Shown here: positions 1 to 13,298 of the stretch, piece after piece
Layout: every line of letters starts with the position of its first letter
Numbering within the stretch: position 1 is the stretch's first letter
Assembly: GCF_040939455.1 (NCBI RefSeq)
Contig: NC_134115.1
Span: 25,508,727-25,572,726, forward strand
Origin: Microcebus murinus
Lineage: Eukaryota; Chordata; Mammalia; Primates; Cheirogaleidae
DNA: 64,000 nt
Direction: 5' to 3'
The notes under the pieces: generated by a model
The model's database searches: none
What the model was told of the DNA's origin: nothing
What the model saw: only the letters and a program-made list of their open reading frames with translations
Made by a program: the position numbers and the translations under genes

Positions 1-3000
1 TTGAGCTTTTATTACTATGGTGATTAACCACTGATTGACTGTATTTTTAGTGTAAAAATAATGGATGTCTTTGTTGTTAGCAAGTTCAATAGCCTTTAAG
101 AAAAGTAATATTTTTCCCAGAGTGATGCTAATGAAGTATTTCTTTTTATAATTTTTATTTTTTTGCTTTTTAAAATGTTTATGAACTAAAAAGTTATGCA
201 CATGTTTGTTGTTAAAACTCAAAGGTTATTGAAGCAGGCATAGATAGTATCAAGTGGAAGCCCGTTAGAATGCACTTTATCTGTTCCTTTCTCCCACTCT
301 TCCCAGAGTATCACTGTTAACAATTCCCACTCTATACCTTTACACAACTTTTTCCATGCATTTATACATACAACTTTTGTTTTACATAAAAGGAAATCAT
401 ACTATGTAGTATTATTATTGTTCTTATATCTATTGTTGTTACTATTATTTAACTTGCTTTCTTCACTCTGAGCCTCCAAATCAGCACAGCTAGATCTATC
501 TGATTAACAACTGCAAGGTAACATGCATACTATGCGTGGATATAAGATGTTTTATAGTATACAGGGCCCAAAGCACTATTTTGATAATAATCCTTAGCAT
601 AACATTGACAGACTTGTGAAAGACCTATTTTTGCTGTAGGCTGAAACCATTAGCTAGTTTTTAAACTTAGATCACAAGAAAGACAAGAGAGCTTAATAGT
701 AAGATCACTAGACCAGAATGAGCCCCTGAACTAACTCAGCTAGTCATTTGACCTCCTATTTAGTGTCCTTATTTGCAAACCAGAAGATGTTGGTCCAGAT
801 TATTTCTAATATTCCTGCTAGCTCTATATTAAATCTACGTACATATTGGAACTCTTATTTTTCATTGAGAACATTTCCTATTTGGCAAGTATTAAATACC
901 TCTCTGCACTCAACACTATAGGCAAACTGGATAAGACCAGTTATAGGATAAGACCATATGTTACCTGCTGTGCCTGTCAGATATTAGAAAACTAATTTTT
1001 TTGTTTCCCCTTAAATTATTACTTTCAATAATAAATATTTTCCAAAAAGTGCTGGTGCCATTTGTGATATCTACTTCTTCAAAAAAAGAGGAAATTAAGA
1101 ATCTGACTAGAAATTAAATTATTAGTGGTTAGAGAGATGAAATCAAACAAACTAAAATAAATTTTTAATTTTAAAGTAAAGAAGAAATGTTTCTTTAGTT
1201 GTGGGAAATATATGCCAAAAAAAAAGATAAGAACAGAAAAATTCTTAGAAACAAGTACGGGGGAGAAGCAAACAATGGAATAGCAATTGCAGAATAAAGC
1301 TATGGAGTCATTCTGGTTCCTGAAGACGATCTGCTGCTCCCCCTAGTGGCAAGTGTGAGAAGCTGCCATCCTAGTAAAGAAAAGCATTTCATACCAGCAT
1401 AAAGTGATAGAAAATCAGCTTGGATTATAGAGACTGCTTTCAAGGGGAGAAATAAAAGGCACATTTGGACAATTCTAATGATGATTCTGTGCCTGGCATA
1501 GGCTTAATGTCACCAAGAGAGAAGGGAATATAATGTTAGTTTATGGCTAGACGGAGCCACAAAGGCTGACTGCTTGACTCAAACAATTGGGTAGTCAACA
1601 CAATTTAGCATACATATTTGTATGTCAATCATTTCGTGAGGTTGAGCAGAGTCTATACTAAGAATAGTAACAAGTAATATAAGACAGTTCTCTTTCAAAA
1701 GTGTACCATTCAACGGGAAAGATAAAATATAGCCTCAAAGAGAAGGTTAATTACAAGGTAGTAGATTCTGGGCAATACTGGATGACCTAGAACAGGGAGA
1801 GTATTGCAGTTAGAGAAGAAGCCCCAAAGGAGAGGGGCTTTTACACTGGCATCTGCAAGGTATGAGTGTTTCAGATAAGTGTAGATCAATCAATCAATCT
1901 TAAAAGCATAAAAACAGAAAGATAATGAATATTGCTAGAGTTTTATGTTTATAGATTAAAGGCAAGAAAAGAATACTTGGGGCCAGATTAAGCAACCCTG
2001 AGCTGAGTACTTCATATTTTATCCCATTTATTTTATAGATCAATAATTGTTAAATGCGTTTGAATAAAGAACTGGCAGATGGTAAAATGTTTCAGGAAGT
2101 TTAATCTGGAAAACTACATGCAACAAATTCTTCTTAGCTCATGTAAATTTAAATATTGAAAGAGGGGCAATAATGAAAAAAAGAGCTGTACCTTTCTAAT
2201 CTATAATCCCCTATTCCCTTACTCTGCTTTTTTCATAAAGTTTATTGTATTACTGTATAACTACCTGATTTTATTATATATGTGAGTGTTCATTTGCTTG
2301 TATCACTCACTGTTTATAAATCCCATGAGGGTAGGGGCTGTTGCTTTTGTTTACTGCTGTATCCCCAACTCCTAAATCAGGACATTTGATAAATAAATGA
2401 TGGACATTTGGTAAATATTTGTTAATATTATAAATAAATCTATGTCGAAAGACAAGGGGCTTGAGGTAAAGAAAGTAATTTAGTGTTTATCAAGATGATA
2501 GAATTTGACCTTGGGTAGAGGGAGGACAAGAGGATAAAAAAGAGACATTCGGTATTTAAAAAAAATAAATAAACTAGACTTGATAATTCATGGAATGTGT
2601 CTGGTGAAAGAGAAGGAGGAATATAAAATTGCTGAGGCTTCAAGATACGTGCCTGGGAGTATCGTGGCAGCGTTAAGAAAGTTGAGCAGTCAGTTGGAAA
2701 GTACGTTTTGGGTGGATAACAGATTAGGTTTTTGACACAAAGCCTCAGAGTTGAGGGGCAGTTAGAGATATCTGATTAGAATCCAAGAGGACAGGGAAGA
2801 GTTGGATATTTTGCTTTACGATAGACAAGATAGCTAAAACCATGAGGTAAGATAAGATTTCTGTGGGACAAACTCTAGCTGTAGACAGGAAGAGGACAGA
2901 GACCCGAACACTATAGCTATTTAAGCCATCTTCGAAACTGACCACAGGCACTTCAAAACTGACCACTGGCCCATTCATAATTTCTGCATTCATCCTACAG

Positions 3001-5776
3001 TGTATGCTGAGTCCTGAACAAAAAGCATGATGCAGATTATGGGGAACTCACAACCTAATAGGGGCAATTTATAAAAAGAGAATATTTGCACACATGACTC
3101 GTCTAAATAAATCAGCCACCCTACCTCCGGCCAACTGTGGACCTGGTGTTGGCAGATTTTATGATCTTTCACGACTGAATTTTTATGAGAGAAGGTCTAA
3201 ATATAACACATTGACTAAAATGTGTGGGCCAAACAAAACATATTTGTTAAACAGATTTAGTAGACAGCCAGACTTATTGTAATTTCAATCAAGAAGAGAT
3301 TCTTCTATCCCTCTTTACACCTTAAATTGTACCATCCTGGTGGGGTGGGGGATGCATTTAGTCCTTTGAGAAACAGCTTAAACAATTTGTTAGCAAGGGA
3401 TGTTTTAGGAAAGTCATTGTATACTGGTAAACAGGATCACTTTTGGTGGTAGGCCCTTCTTACTCATTCATTTATTTAACAAATAATTATAGAGCTTGTA
3501 CTACAGGGTAGGAACTCAGTATATAACGGTGAGCATATTCAGCAAATCAAGATTTTCTTTCGGGAAATTTCATGAAGTAAGAAAGGACTTAGGATCATTA
3601 CCAATGGAAAGAAGACTTCCAATAGCTAAAATAAATAGCTGGCATGTTGCCTGAAACTGCTTTAATACTAATGAGAATGTTAGGGGTAGGGGAGATTATT
3701 TCGAATAAAGCATTTTCTATAAAGAGGGGAGAATAGAGATGGTGAAAGTGGTCCTAGAAATATCTAGTGTGTATGGACAGAAGAAAAAGAAAGTGAATGA
3801 AGAATAAAATATATCACATTTGTTTCCCATAGGAAATAACAGCAAAGAATAATATTAAAACTAAAGCAATTAAACCAGTGGCTTTCAAGTTTTCTTGATT
3901 ATGTCATAATAAATAAACTAGTTTTCCTTGCCATACTAACACAAAAATAGACGCTTATTCGCACACACATACACACAAAAGTTTCCCATTAATACCTACA
4001 TTTATTATTACATAAGATACCTTGAGGTGTTTTTCATGGTGTTTAATTTCACTTTTTTAAATCACTGATCAAGACCTACAAATGAGCCAAAACTTCATCT
4101 TCAAAAGCAGTGGACAAAATATTAATAAAATGGACAATTGTTATATATCAGTTCTTTTACTTCTTCTTGATGGGCCCCATGAATTTTCCAGGACTTGATT
4201 CTGAAAGTGTACAGTGTATAGAGGTGTGGTAAAATTCCTATACTATTAAGTTTATAGTCAGAATGAGATTATTTCATATTTATTTGTTCTTTTTGATGCA
4301 ATATCACTTTATATAGAGAAGTTCTGCTTATTTTCAAGGGCTTCTTACTTTTACCAATCAAAATCAAGAGAATCATAATTTTTAAAAGGAGTATACAAAA
4401 TGAAATTTTAAAATAAAGTATATCCAATAGAAATTTATATTTCTATTTGTAAAATTTATGATTTCACTTAAAGACAGTCATAACCAAAAATGAATGAAAA
4501 TGTACTGTATTGATTATTGCTTTAAGTTTCCATTTAGATGGTGATAATGACATTAAAAAATTAGCCCAAGGTGTGTAAAGTTTGAAAATACGCAAGTTTC
4601 TTATTGTTGGTGTTGACTCATGCTAATATTTTCTCAATCTATTCTGCTAATCTGTTGAAGTTTGGAATAAATAGGAGAACACAGTATAAACACAGTATTA
4701 TATAAAAATTGCCACCTGTGCAAAAAGCTTTCAGGAGTTGAAATTCTATAATTTGATTTAATCATAAGGTTTTATTTTAAGGTCTATGTTATGTTCTATA
4801 GGAAATATAAATTGAAGTATTATATAATAAAATTGATATATTCACATTACATGACAAATTTTTAGGGACAAAAAAAGACAGAAGGCACATAAGTAAGTAA
4901 AGTGAGGAAACATAAAGTTGATAACTCAAGACATACAAAATAGATATTCATCAATCCAAAATTTTGTATTGCATTTCTTACATAATAGATAATAAATGTG
5001 TGCTTTCTACAATAGATCTATACGATTGCCATTTGACTTTTCTGCTTTAACATTCTATTATGTAGCAGAGGTTAGAGTGAATCTTCAGTACTATTTACAG
5101 AAACTTTTAACCTTTGTTGAAGATACTTTAGGAGAAATTCGTAATTGTTCATGATGTTATAAATGGAGGTTGAGAATTTAGCCTTTGAATTTCTGCTCAA
5201 ATTTAAATTTGGGGCCCAACTTTAATTAGTTGTGTAACTTTGTTAGAGCTACATCACACTACCTTCAGACTTTATAGATAAAAATGCATAACCTTAACTT
5301 AATCATGAAGAAATATCAGACAAACCCATATATAATGGCAATATAACATAGAACTACCCTCTACTCTTCTGGGCCGGAAGTTAGGAAAGACAAAGGAAAA
5401 CTGCAGAGTTCTCTAGATTGAAGGAGCTCACAGAAACATGACAATTAAATGCAATGTGTTTTTCTCCTGATACAAAGAAAGGAAGTTTGAAAAAATAATA
5501 TTATCTTGTCAATCTTAATTTTCTGATTTTGATAACTATTCTATTATTTTATAAAAGAATGTCTCTGTTTTTAGGAAATACACACTGAAATATTTAGAGG
5601 TAACAGTGATTTGTCTGCAATTTACTCATAAAAACTTACAGAAAGAGAAGGATAAAGCTAAGGTGATCAAAATGTCACCATTTGGGAAACTGAAGAATAC
5701 ATGGGAGTTCTCCATGCTATTCTTGTAAAACTACCATTGGAGCACAGTCAACTCTTCTAAAATAATGGGCATAATT

Positions 5777-6122
<346 letters not shown>

Positions 6123-6489
6123 AATGGGCATAATTATACTGAATTCAAAAAGCTTTAAGTAGGGATGAGAAGAGATAATTTATGTAATGCTAAGAATCCT
6201 CTTCAAAAAATGGCAGGTGCTAGATGTTTCTGCTATAACACACTGTATCTGTTGCAGAAACTTCTAAATTTCTACAAAAGGGTGCACCAAGAGGGCTTAT
6301 TGGTGAAAAAAACAAAACAAAACAAAAAAAACAAACAGGGATAGAGGCTGACCACTAAAAACATTCTTCTTAAAATTGCAACCAAAATTCCACACAGTTA
6401 CATCTCAAGTGGCAGTTCCACTTTTGCAGCCTTTGACCCCAGGTTCATGATTTCTCCTCAAAAGAGAGCCTTCATTTTTAATACAGACA

Positions 6490-7120
6490 GATTTCATCAC
6501 AATAAGAATCTGATGCAGGGCATAGACTTCTTTATTATGCCACCTTTTAAATTTTTAAACCACAAGAATAAATGTCTGGGAATATTCCCCGTGTGCCCTC
6601 TTAGTTTGACCAAAGAGCTAACTGTGTGGAAAGTACAGCCACTCAGCCAGCCACCAAGGAAGGCTCTTTAAACAGGATTTAAGCTTTTCTTTCCCTTAAA
6701 GTTTTCATATATTGGCAATGATTCTCTTTGAGAGAAAGCTTACCTCTGCTTACGTCAAAAATTTAATATGTCTGCGGAAATCATGAATGGAAAGAACCTG
6801 ACTTTTTAAAAGCACAATGTCCCTCACAGATAGGAGCAAATTTCTTTTATGGAGACATGCCTCACAGGAACAGACTGTACTATTTCCCAAGAAGGAAGGG
6901 TAAGAGGGCGTAGACGTTATAAGGGGCGAATGGTTAAGCATGGGCAATTCAAACCAGGAATAGTCTTTTTAAGACACAGAATAGACTCTATCTGATGAAA
7001 GTCTTAGAAAAGTGAATGAAATCATAAAGGGCCATCTCCCTGGAAGAAGTGAGTCCTTCTTGGAATGGATGAATTAAATATCTTCTTGAGTTTGTTCCTA
7101 GTCCTCTAAACAGATTCACT
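6490..7120. other. Highly conserved patch within left arm (candidate regulatory element)
   Basis: About 95-99 percent identical to 36200-36840 in the opposite arm, whereas other arm segments are about 85-90 percent identical. In the core 6590-6950 I count about six differences, and 6660-6770 matches without a difference. A 65-codon open frame on the minus strand here is mirrored in the other arm, but all four differences within it change amino acids, so coding is not supported. Confidence 0.55.
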
Positions 7121-8133
7121 GTATTTTCAGATTTAGCATAATCACAGTAATTACTTCGGGGGTCAAGTATTCTTTAAAATTGTCTTTATAAATAGGGTGG
7201 CTTTTATATTCTTTTAAGAAAATTTCAAATATTCCAACACTGCAAGTTTAAATAAAGGCTAAAAGTAGAGTCCCAGTGTACTCAGCTCTAAAATGTTTAG
7301 CAGTAATACATGAATAAAAAATTAAACCAGTAATAAAAAGAAATGTTTTTGCAAACGCCAAGAGGAAAGAGTTGCTTGGAAGAGAACTTTGACCAAAATG
7401 TTCATTGTTTCTAGTTACCCCACGGCAGCATCTTCTGAATGAGGAACACATAATAAATAAGTTGGAACTCTATTATGATGTTGTAAACTGAAAAAGAAGC
7501 TCAATATATTGAGAATCATAGTTTTTTCAGTTGAGAATTTCAGCTGTGTTTTTATTGTGGTAATGTATACATAACATCAAATTTACCATTTTAACCATTT
7601 TTAAGTGTACAGGTCAATGACTTTAAGTACATTTATATTGTGCAACTATCACCACCGCCCATCTCCAGAATTATTTTCATCTTCCTAAATTGAAACTCTG
7701 TACCCATTAAACAATAACCTCACATCCTCCCCCAGCCCCAGACCCTGGCACCCAGCATTCTAATTTTTGTCTCTATCAAATTAACTAAGCTAGGTACCTC
7801 ACATAGGTGGAATCTCACTATATTTGTCCTTTTGGCACTGGCTTTTTCACTTAACATAATGTCTTCAAGGTTCATTCATCTTGTAGTATGTGTGTGAATT
7901 TCCCACCTTTTAAAAGTTGAATGGTATTTTATTATATATAGATACAGTATTTTATTTATCAATGGACATTTGTTCATTGATATTTTGTTTATCCTTCAGT
8001 GGGTATTTGTGTTGCTTCTACTTTTTGACTATTGTGAATAATGCTGCTATGAACATGAGTATGGAAATGGCTGTTCAAATAGCGCTTTCAATTTTGGGGG
8101 CCAGATGCTCAAAAGAGGAACTGCTATATCATT

Positions 8134-8586
8134 AAAAAGAAAAAAATATTCTGACTTTTGTTAAACTGGTAAGGAAGAGTTTATTCAGGGCTATTGTAAC
8201 AGGTGTCAAGAATATCACAATAGAATAGAGAGACTACACCAAAGACAACTGGAGATTATAGCCAATCAGCAGACTGAAGGAGTCAGTACCTGTAACATGA
8301 CTAAGAGGAGACATCAGGGCTGGGAAATTCTTGCTAAACTGACTTAACAAGCTTCTTGCTGAAGGCAGACCAGGGTGATCAAGTATCAAGGGCAGAGGAT
8401 GAAGAACTTGATCAGGTATCAAAGTGATCAGATATCAAGGGTGGACGATTCTTTCTAAACTGATATAGGAGGATTCTTGATACAACTGGACCAAAGAGGC
8501 CTACGATAGGGCCCAAGGATGAGACCTGTTTATAAAGAGGGCTGAGAGGACACTAACTAAAATTTGGTCAGAGGCAAAGTCTGTCA
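8134..8586 (-). mobile_element. LTR-like insert within left-arm L1
   Basis: A roughly 450-bp segment that interrupts L1 at the same site as in the right arm. Read on the minus strand it begins TGACAGAC and near its end has AATAAACTCTTCCTTACC, the form of a retroviral LTR polyadenylation region. It contains imperfect internal copies of GATCAGGTATCAA. The LTR family was not identified. Confidence 0.45.
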
Positions 8587-8911
8587 GTCATGTGGCAATT
8601 CGATGTTTAATTTGTTAAGGAACCACCATGCATACAGTTTTCTACAGTAGCTCTACCACTTTATATCCCCACCAACAATGTAAAAAATTTTTTAATTTCT
8701 CCATATTCTTGCCACACCTTTTATTTTCTGTCTTTTTATTTTGTTTAGTTTTGATTTTTAATAGTCATCCTAATAGGTATGAAGCAATCTCATGGTTGCA
8801 ATTTTGGAGAATTGTCAATTCATGTTCTTTCTCCCTTTTTATAACAATGTTTTTGTTGTTGTTGTTGTTGTATTGTTGGAGTTCTTTAAGTACTCTGGGT
8901 ATTAATTTCTT

Positions 8912-9251
8912 TTTCTTTTTTTTTTTTTTTTTTTTTTTGAGACAAAGTCTCACTCTGTTGCCAGGGCTAGAGTGCTGTGGCATTAGCCTCGCTCACAGCA
9001 AACTCAAACTCCTGGCTCAAGCAATCCTTCTGCCTCAGCCTCCTGAGTAGCTGGCACTACAGGTATGTGCCACCATGCCCGGTTAATTTTTTCTATATAT
9101 TTTTAGTTGGCCAATTAATTTCTTTGTATTTTTAGTAGAGATGGGGTCTTGTTCTTGCTCAGGCTGGTCTTGAACTCCTGACCTTGAGCAATCCACCCGC
9201 CTCAGCCTCCCAGAGTGCTAGGATTACAGGTGTGAGCCACCACACCTGGCC
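8912..9251 (-). mobile_element. Alu SINE, strepsirrhine type, inside L1
   Basis: Antisense Alu with its poly(A) tail visible as the T run at 8918-8938 and its head as ...CACACCTGGCC. Flanked by ATTAATTTCTT at 8901-8911 and 9252-9262. It interrupts the left-arm L1 fragment. The right-arm L1 is uninterrupted at the matching place (about 34775-34795). Confidence 0.95.
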
Positions 9252-10035
9252 ATTAATTTCTTATAAGATATATAATTTGCAAATATTTTCTCCCATTATG
9301 TGAGTAACCTTTTCTCTCTGTTGCGAATGTCCTTCAACGCACAAAGCATTTTTTTAAAAATTTTGATGAAGTCCAATTGATCTATTTTTTTATTTTGTTC
9401 CCTCTCCTTTTTGTGTCATATTTAAGAATTCATTATCAAACCAAGTGTCATGAACGTTTTCCCTTATGAAAGTTATAGTTTTAGCTCTTACATTTAAGTC
9501 TTTGATCCACTTTGAATTAATTTTTGTATATGGTATAAGGTAAGGGTCCAAATTCATTTTTTCACATGTGCATATCCGGTTTTCCCAGCACCATTTGTTA
9601 AACAGATACTCCTCTCCCCATTGAATGATCTCCGTACTGTTGTTAAAAATCATTTGACCATATTCATGATGGCTTACTTCTGGACTCTCTAAATTTATAT
9701 CTGTTTTAATGCCAGTATAAAACTATTTTGATTAGTGTAACTTTATGTAAATTTGGAAAGTAGGAAGTATGAGACTTCCAGCTTTGCACTTCTGTTTCAA
9801 GATTGTTTTGGCTCTTCAGGGTCCCTTGTAATTCCATATGAATTTTAGGACGGACTTTTCTATTTCTGCAAAAAACAGCATTGGGATTTTCATCCATGAA
9901 CTTGAGATGCCTTTCCATTTATTTGTTTCTTATTTAATTTCTATTAGTAATGTTATATAATCAAGGCACAAATCTTTCACTTCCTAAGTATTGTATTCTT
10001 TTTGATACGATTGTAAATAGAATTGTTGTTTTCTT

Positions 10036-11690
10036 TGCTATGGACCCATGTATTAGATTTAAACTGCATCACAAGCCAATATATGTGATTATAACTTATT
10101 TTGGCAAACCTGAACACATGTATATGAGACATTAAAGAGAAATTCATTAATACTGACTTCATTTTCTGTTTTCTAAGGACATCTTATGTATGTTGTTTAT
10201 TATTTAAAATGTAAATGGGCATTCAGTGGAACTCACTGTTGTGTTTCTTTTTCTGCCTTCACTCTCAATATGTGCAATGTTCATTAGTAATTTTTCACAC
10301 TACCAATGTGAAACTTATCAGAATGAAAATTATACGGTATTTGTAAGAAAATATTTGTACTTTGTAGAGATTAAGACTGAGTACATAGTTTAGCACAGTG
10401 CAGAATATGCCACAGACCAAATGTTGTTCAAGTGAAGGCAAAATTATTAGTATGATTTCTGCAATAGAAAATTAGATTCTCCAGGAATGAAGTAAATACC
10501 GATAAATTAAAATTTATATTGTATTACATTTAAGTAAAATATAGAAGGAAAAGTTTTACTTTTAAACAGACATGTAAAAATTTGGTACTATTTTATGTTT
10601 TTAAGAAAAGTAAGAAATGATGAATCCTTCAGTGTAGTGCAAGTTCAAACTTGTATAGTAGAGCTGACTGCAGAAGGTAGTAAGTTTATGAAAATGTTAA
10701 ACAACCCTAATGGCCAGTATTGGCCCAAAGATTATACTTACTTTGTCATAGATACCAATAGAGCTGCGTTCTACTGGGTTTTTTGGAAACAGATTATGAA
10801 TGGGAATTTCTATGCAGATATTTTATTCAGGAGGACTATCATATTCGGGTAGAGGATGAACTTGAGCCAGAATGTATATAGATGCAGGTGCAACCAATAT
10901 CTTCATCCATCCTCTGGGGAGTTATGGAGGTAGAATGAGCCCTCACAGCTGTCTCAAATTGAGTCACAGTATCAGGGCCTTTGTATCTCTGCATCAGCCA
11001 CCCACTGTCTGCAGGCCACCTGAAAAGGAGGAACGTCTTGAGGGAGGGAGTGCCCTGACACCACGAGCAAAATTTCCCGGGGGATGTAGTTGAGAGCCAT
11101 CAGCGACAAAAATTCCCAGCAGCTGCCTAGATGTATGTGTTGATCATGAACAGCAGCTCTGGGCAAGACCCCACAGTGTTCACTCTAACAGCCGTGGAAG
11201 GGAAAAGGGAGCCAGCAAGAGCAGGCGTCATACAGTCAAATAAGTCTTGAAGGCTGGCATTTTTGAGGTCTATAGTGTGGCATGTTAGGACATGCCAGGA
11301 AAGGGGAACTTTGACTACTAAGGCATATGGCAAGGTAGAACTTAAAACTTTGGGGAAAATAATAGGTCTGTACTGACTAAGAGGAAGGAGAGAGAATCAG
11401 AGGAGACACGGTACAACATGTAAAGGCATAAATAGCAATAGATGACATTGGGAAGGTAGATGAGAGTTAGTCATATATGATACTGAATTACATGCAGAAA
11501 GCACTCTTGCCTGCTGGGGGAAATTAATAAAGCAATATGATCAGATTTGTCTATTTGAAAGCTGCTTAGCCAGCAGAGTGGACTATGACTGGGGGATGGA
11601 CTAGAGACAAGCCCACTAGAGCTGAAGCACAGAAGGCATGTTACTTACTCCTATTACCCAGCCTACCCCCTCCCCTTTCTTACTAACTGC
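10036..11690. other. Left-arm stretch without clear counterpart in the right arm
   Basis: About 1.65 kb between the L1 end and the next well-matched arm segment. Only a short piece near 10573-10617 resembles the right arm (33915-33960). No gene or repeat family is recognised. An 85-codon open frame at 10595-10852 has no familiar motif. Confidence 0.4.
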
Positions 11691-12529
11691 ACCTTCTTTT
11701 CTTTGAACTGGAAGTAGTGTGAGCCAAATGCGTTGCCATCTTCTCTGATATAATAAAATGTAAGCAGAAGTCTACTGGTGGTTTTTGGGAAAACTCAAGT
11801 TGCTTAAATTATAGTACAGATGTACTATAGTACAGATATGGTACAGATGTGGCTGACATTGTTTCTTCCCCTTGCTATTGTGTGGAACATGGATATTATG
11901 GCTGGAGCTACAGCAACCAGACACAGCAACCAAAGGGAAAGACCTAAGGAATGGCAGAGACATTGTTCCAGTTGCCATGGAGCTGCTGAACCAATGGAAG
12001 CCATCACCTAACTTCAGGCATTTTGTTGTGTAAGAAACACAAATTGTGTTTACGTAAGGTATTTTAATTTTGTTGCTGTTATTCATAATGGCTGCCAAGT
12101 GCAATCGTAACTGATATAGAAAGCTAATAAATTTGATGGGGACCAGGTTTAAGTAATGGCAATTGGGAATAAAGAGGCCAGAACAGTGAGAAATACCGCG
12201 TATATAGATGGTTGAATCCACAGGACCAAGTCACTAGCTGTGGCTTATAAGGGAGACAGAAAATTCAGGAATCATTCAGGGGTTCTGGCTTACAAAGACT
12301 TTTCAAGGCTCACCTCCTGCATCTCACTTTATTTCTTAACCAGACCCAGCTCTTTGAAACCTTTCTGCTTTTTCAATGCTCCTCTCTGTTAGCATCTCTC
12401 CATTCCTACCCATCTAGTAAGTTCCATTTACACTTTACATTTATTTCAAATATCACCTTCTTTGTAGAGCACCCCCCTTAATCTCTAAGAGTAGAATATT
12501 CCTCTTCTATGGACAGAAATTAACATTTT

Positions 12530-12660
12530 TTAAATAATTATAATGGGTCAGATATTGTGCCTTACAGTTATTAAGTAATTTTTATTCTTTTAACTAATCT
12601 CTAAGGTAGGTACTGCTAAAAGTCCTCATTTTACAGATAAGGACTATCAAGGTAGAGAAA
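12530..12660 (-). mobile_element. MIR SINE remnant, left arm
   Basis: Shows the MIR landmarks 'aggtaggtactg' and 'tcattttacagataagga' in antisense orientation. Partner sequence lies at about 32060-32175 in the right arm. Confidence 0.65.
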
Positions 12661-12859
12661 GGTTTACAAACTTTGAATATTAACATATGAGATATTAATA
12701 ACAGAGCTCACATTTGATCCCTGGAAATACAGCTTCAAAGAATTTGCTAAACTGCTTCCCACAGGAAAAACAAGAAGAAAAACAGGCAATAATCTGAATG
12801 AATTGACTTCAATTCTCCAACCATGGGCCAATGGTTGCAATTGTGGTATCCCACCTGCA

Positions 12860-13298
12860 CAGGTTGAATGTTTGCCTCCAAAAAGATATGACCACAGCCC
12901 ATACCCAGTGAATGTGGCCTTATTTGAACAAAAGGGTCTTAGCAGATGTAATTAAGTCAAGGATCTTGAGATGAGATCATCCTGGGTTATCTGGATGGGT
13001 CCTGACTCTAATAAGAAGAGTACTTGCAAGAGACACACAAAGGAGAAACTGGAGAAGAAGCCACATAAAGCATTGGACAGAGATTGGAGTTATGCAGCCA
13101 CAGCCAAGGAACACCTGAAACCACCCAAAGCTGAAAGAGGCAAGATAAAATCCATCCTTATAGTCTTTGGAGGGAGTGAAGCCCTGTTAATAACATCTTG
13201 ATTTCAGACTTCTGGCCTCCAGACTATGAGTTAATAAATTTCTTGTAACTCACCAAATTTGTGGTAATTTGTTATAGCAACGCTAAGAAGCTAATGCA
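12860..13298 (+). mobile_element. MLT1-type LTR (ERVL-MaLR), left arm
   Basis: Matches the remembered MLT1 pattern: CAGATGTAATTAAGTCAAGG, GATCTTGAGATGAGATCATC, TTTCAGACTTCTGGCCTCCA and the ending GTGGTAATTTGTTATAGCA. The right arm holds its inverted copy. Confidence 0.8.

Larger units (their letters stand above)
7545..10035 (-). mobile_element. L1 (LINE-1) 3' fragment, left arm
   Basis: Reads as the antisense of an old mammalian L1 3' UTR and ORF2 end, for example CATTTGTTCATTGATATTTTG and the 'aacaataacctcaca' block at 7710-7725. It is interrupted by an LTR-like insert at 8134-8586 and an Alu at 8912-9251. The right arm carries the same L1 in opposite orientation, so insertion preceded the arm duplication. 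Confidence 0.85.

Noticed and set aside
8628..9050. 140-codon open frame at 8628-9050
   Set aside because: It runs from antisense L1 into an antisense Alu through its T tail (the run of Phe codons), so it is a chance frame in repeats.
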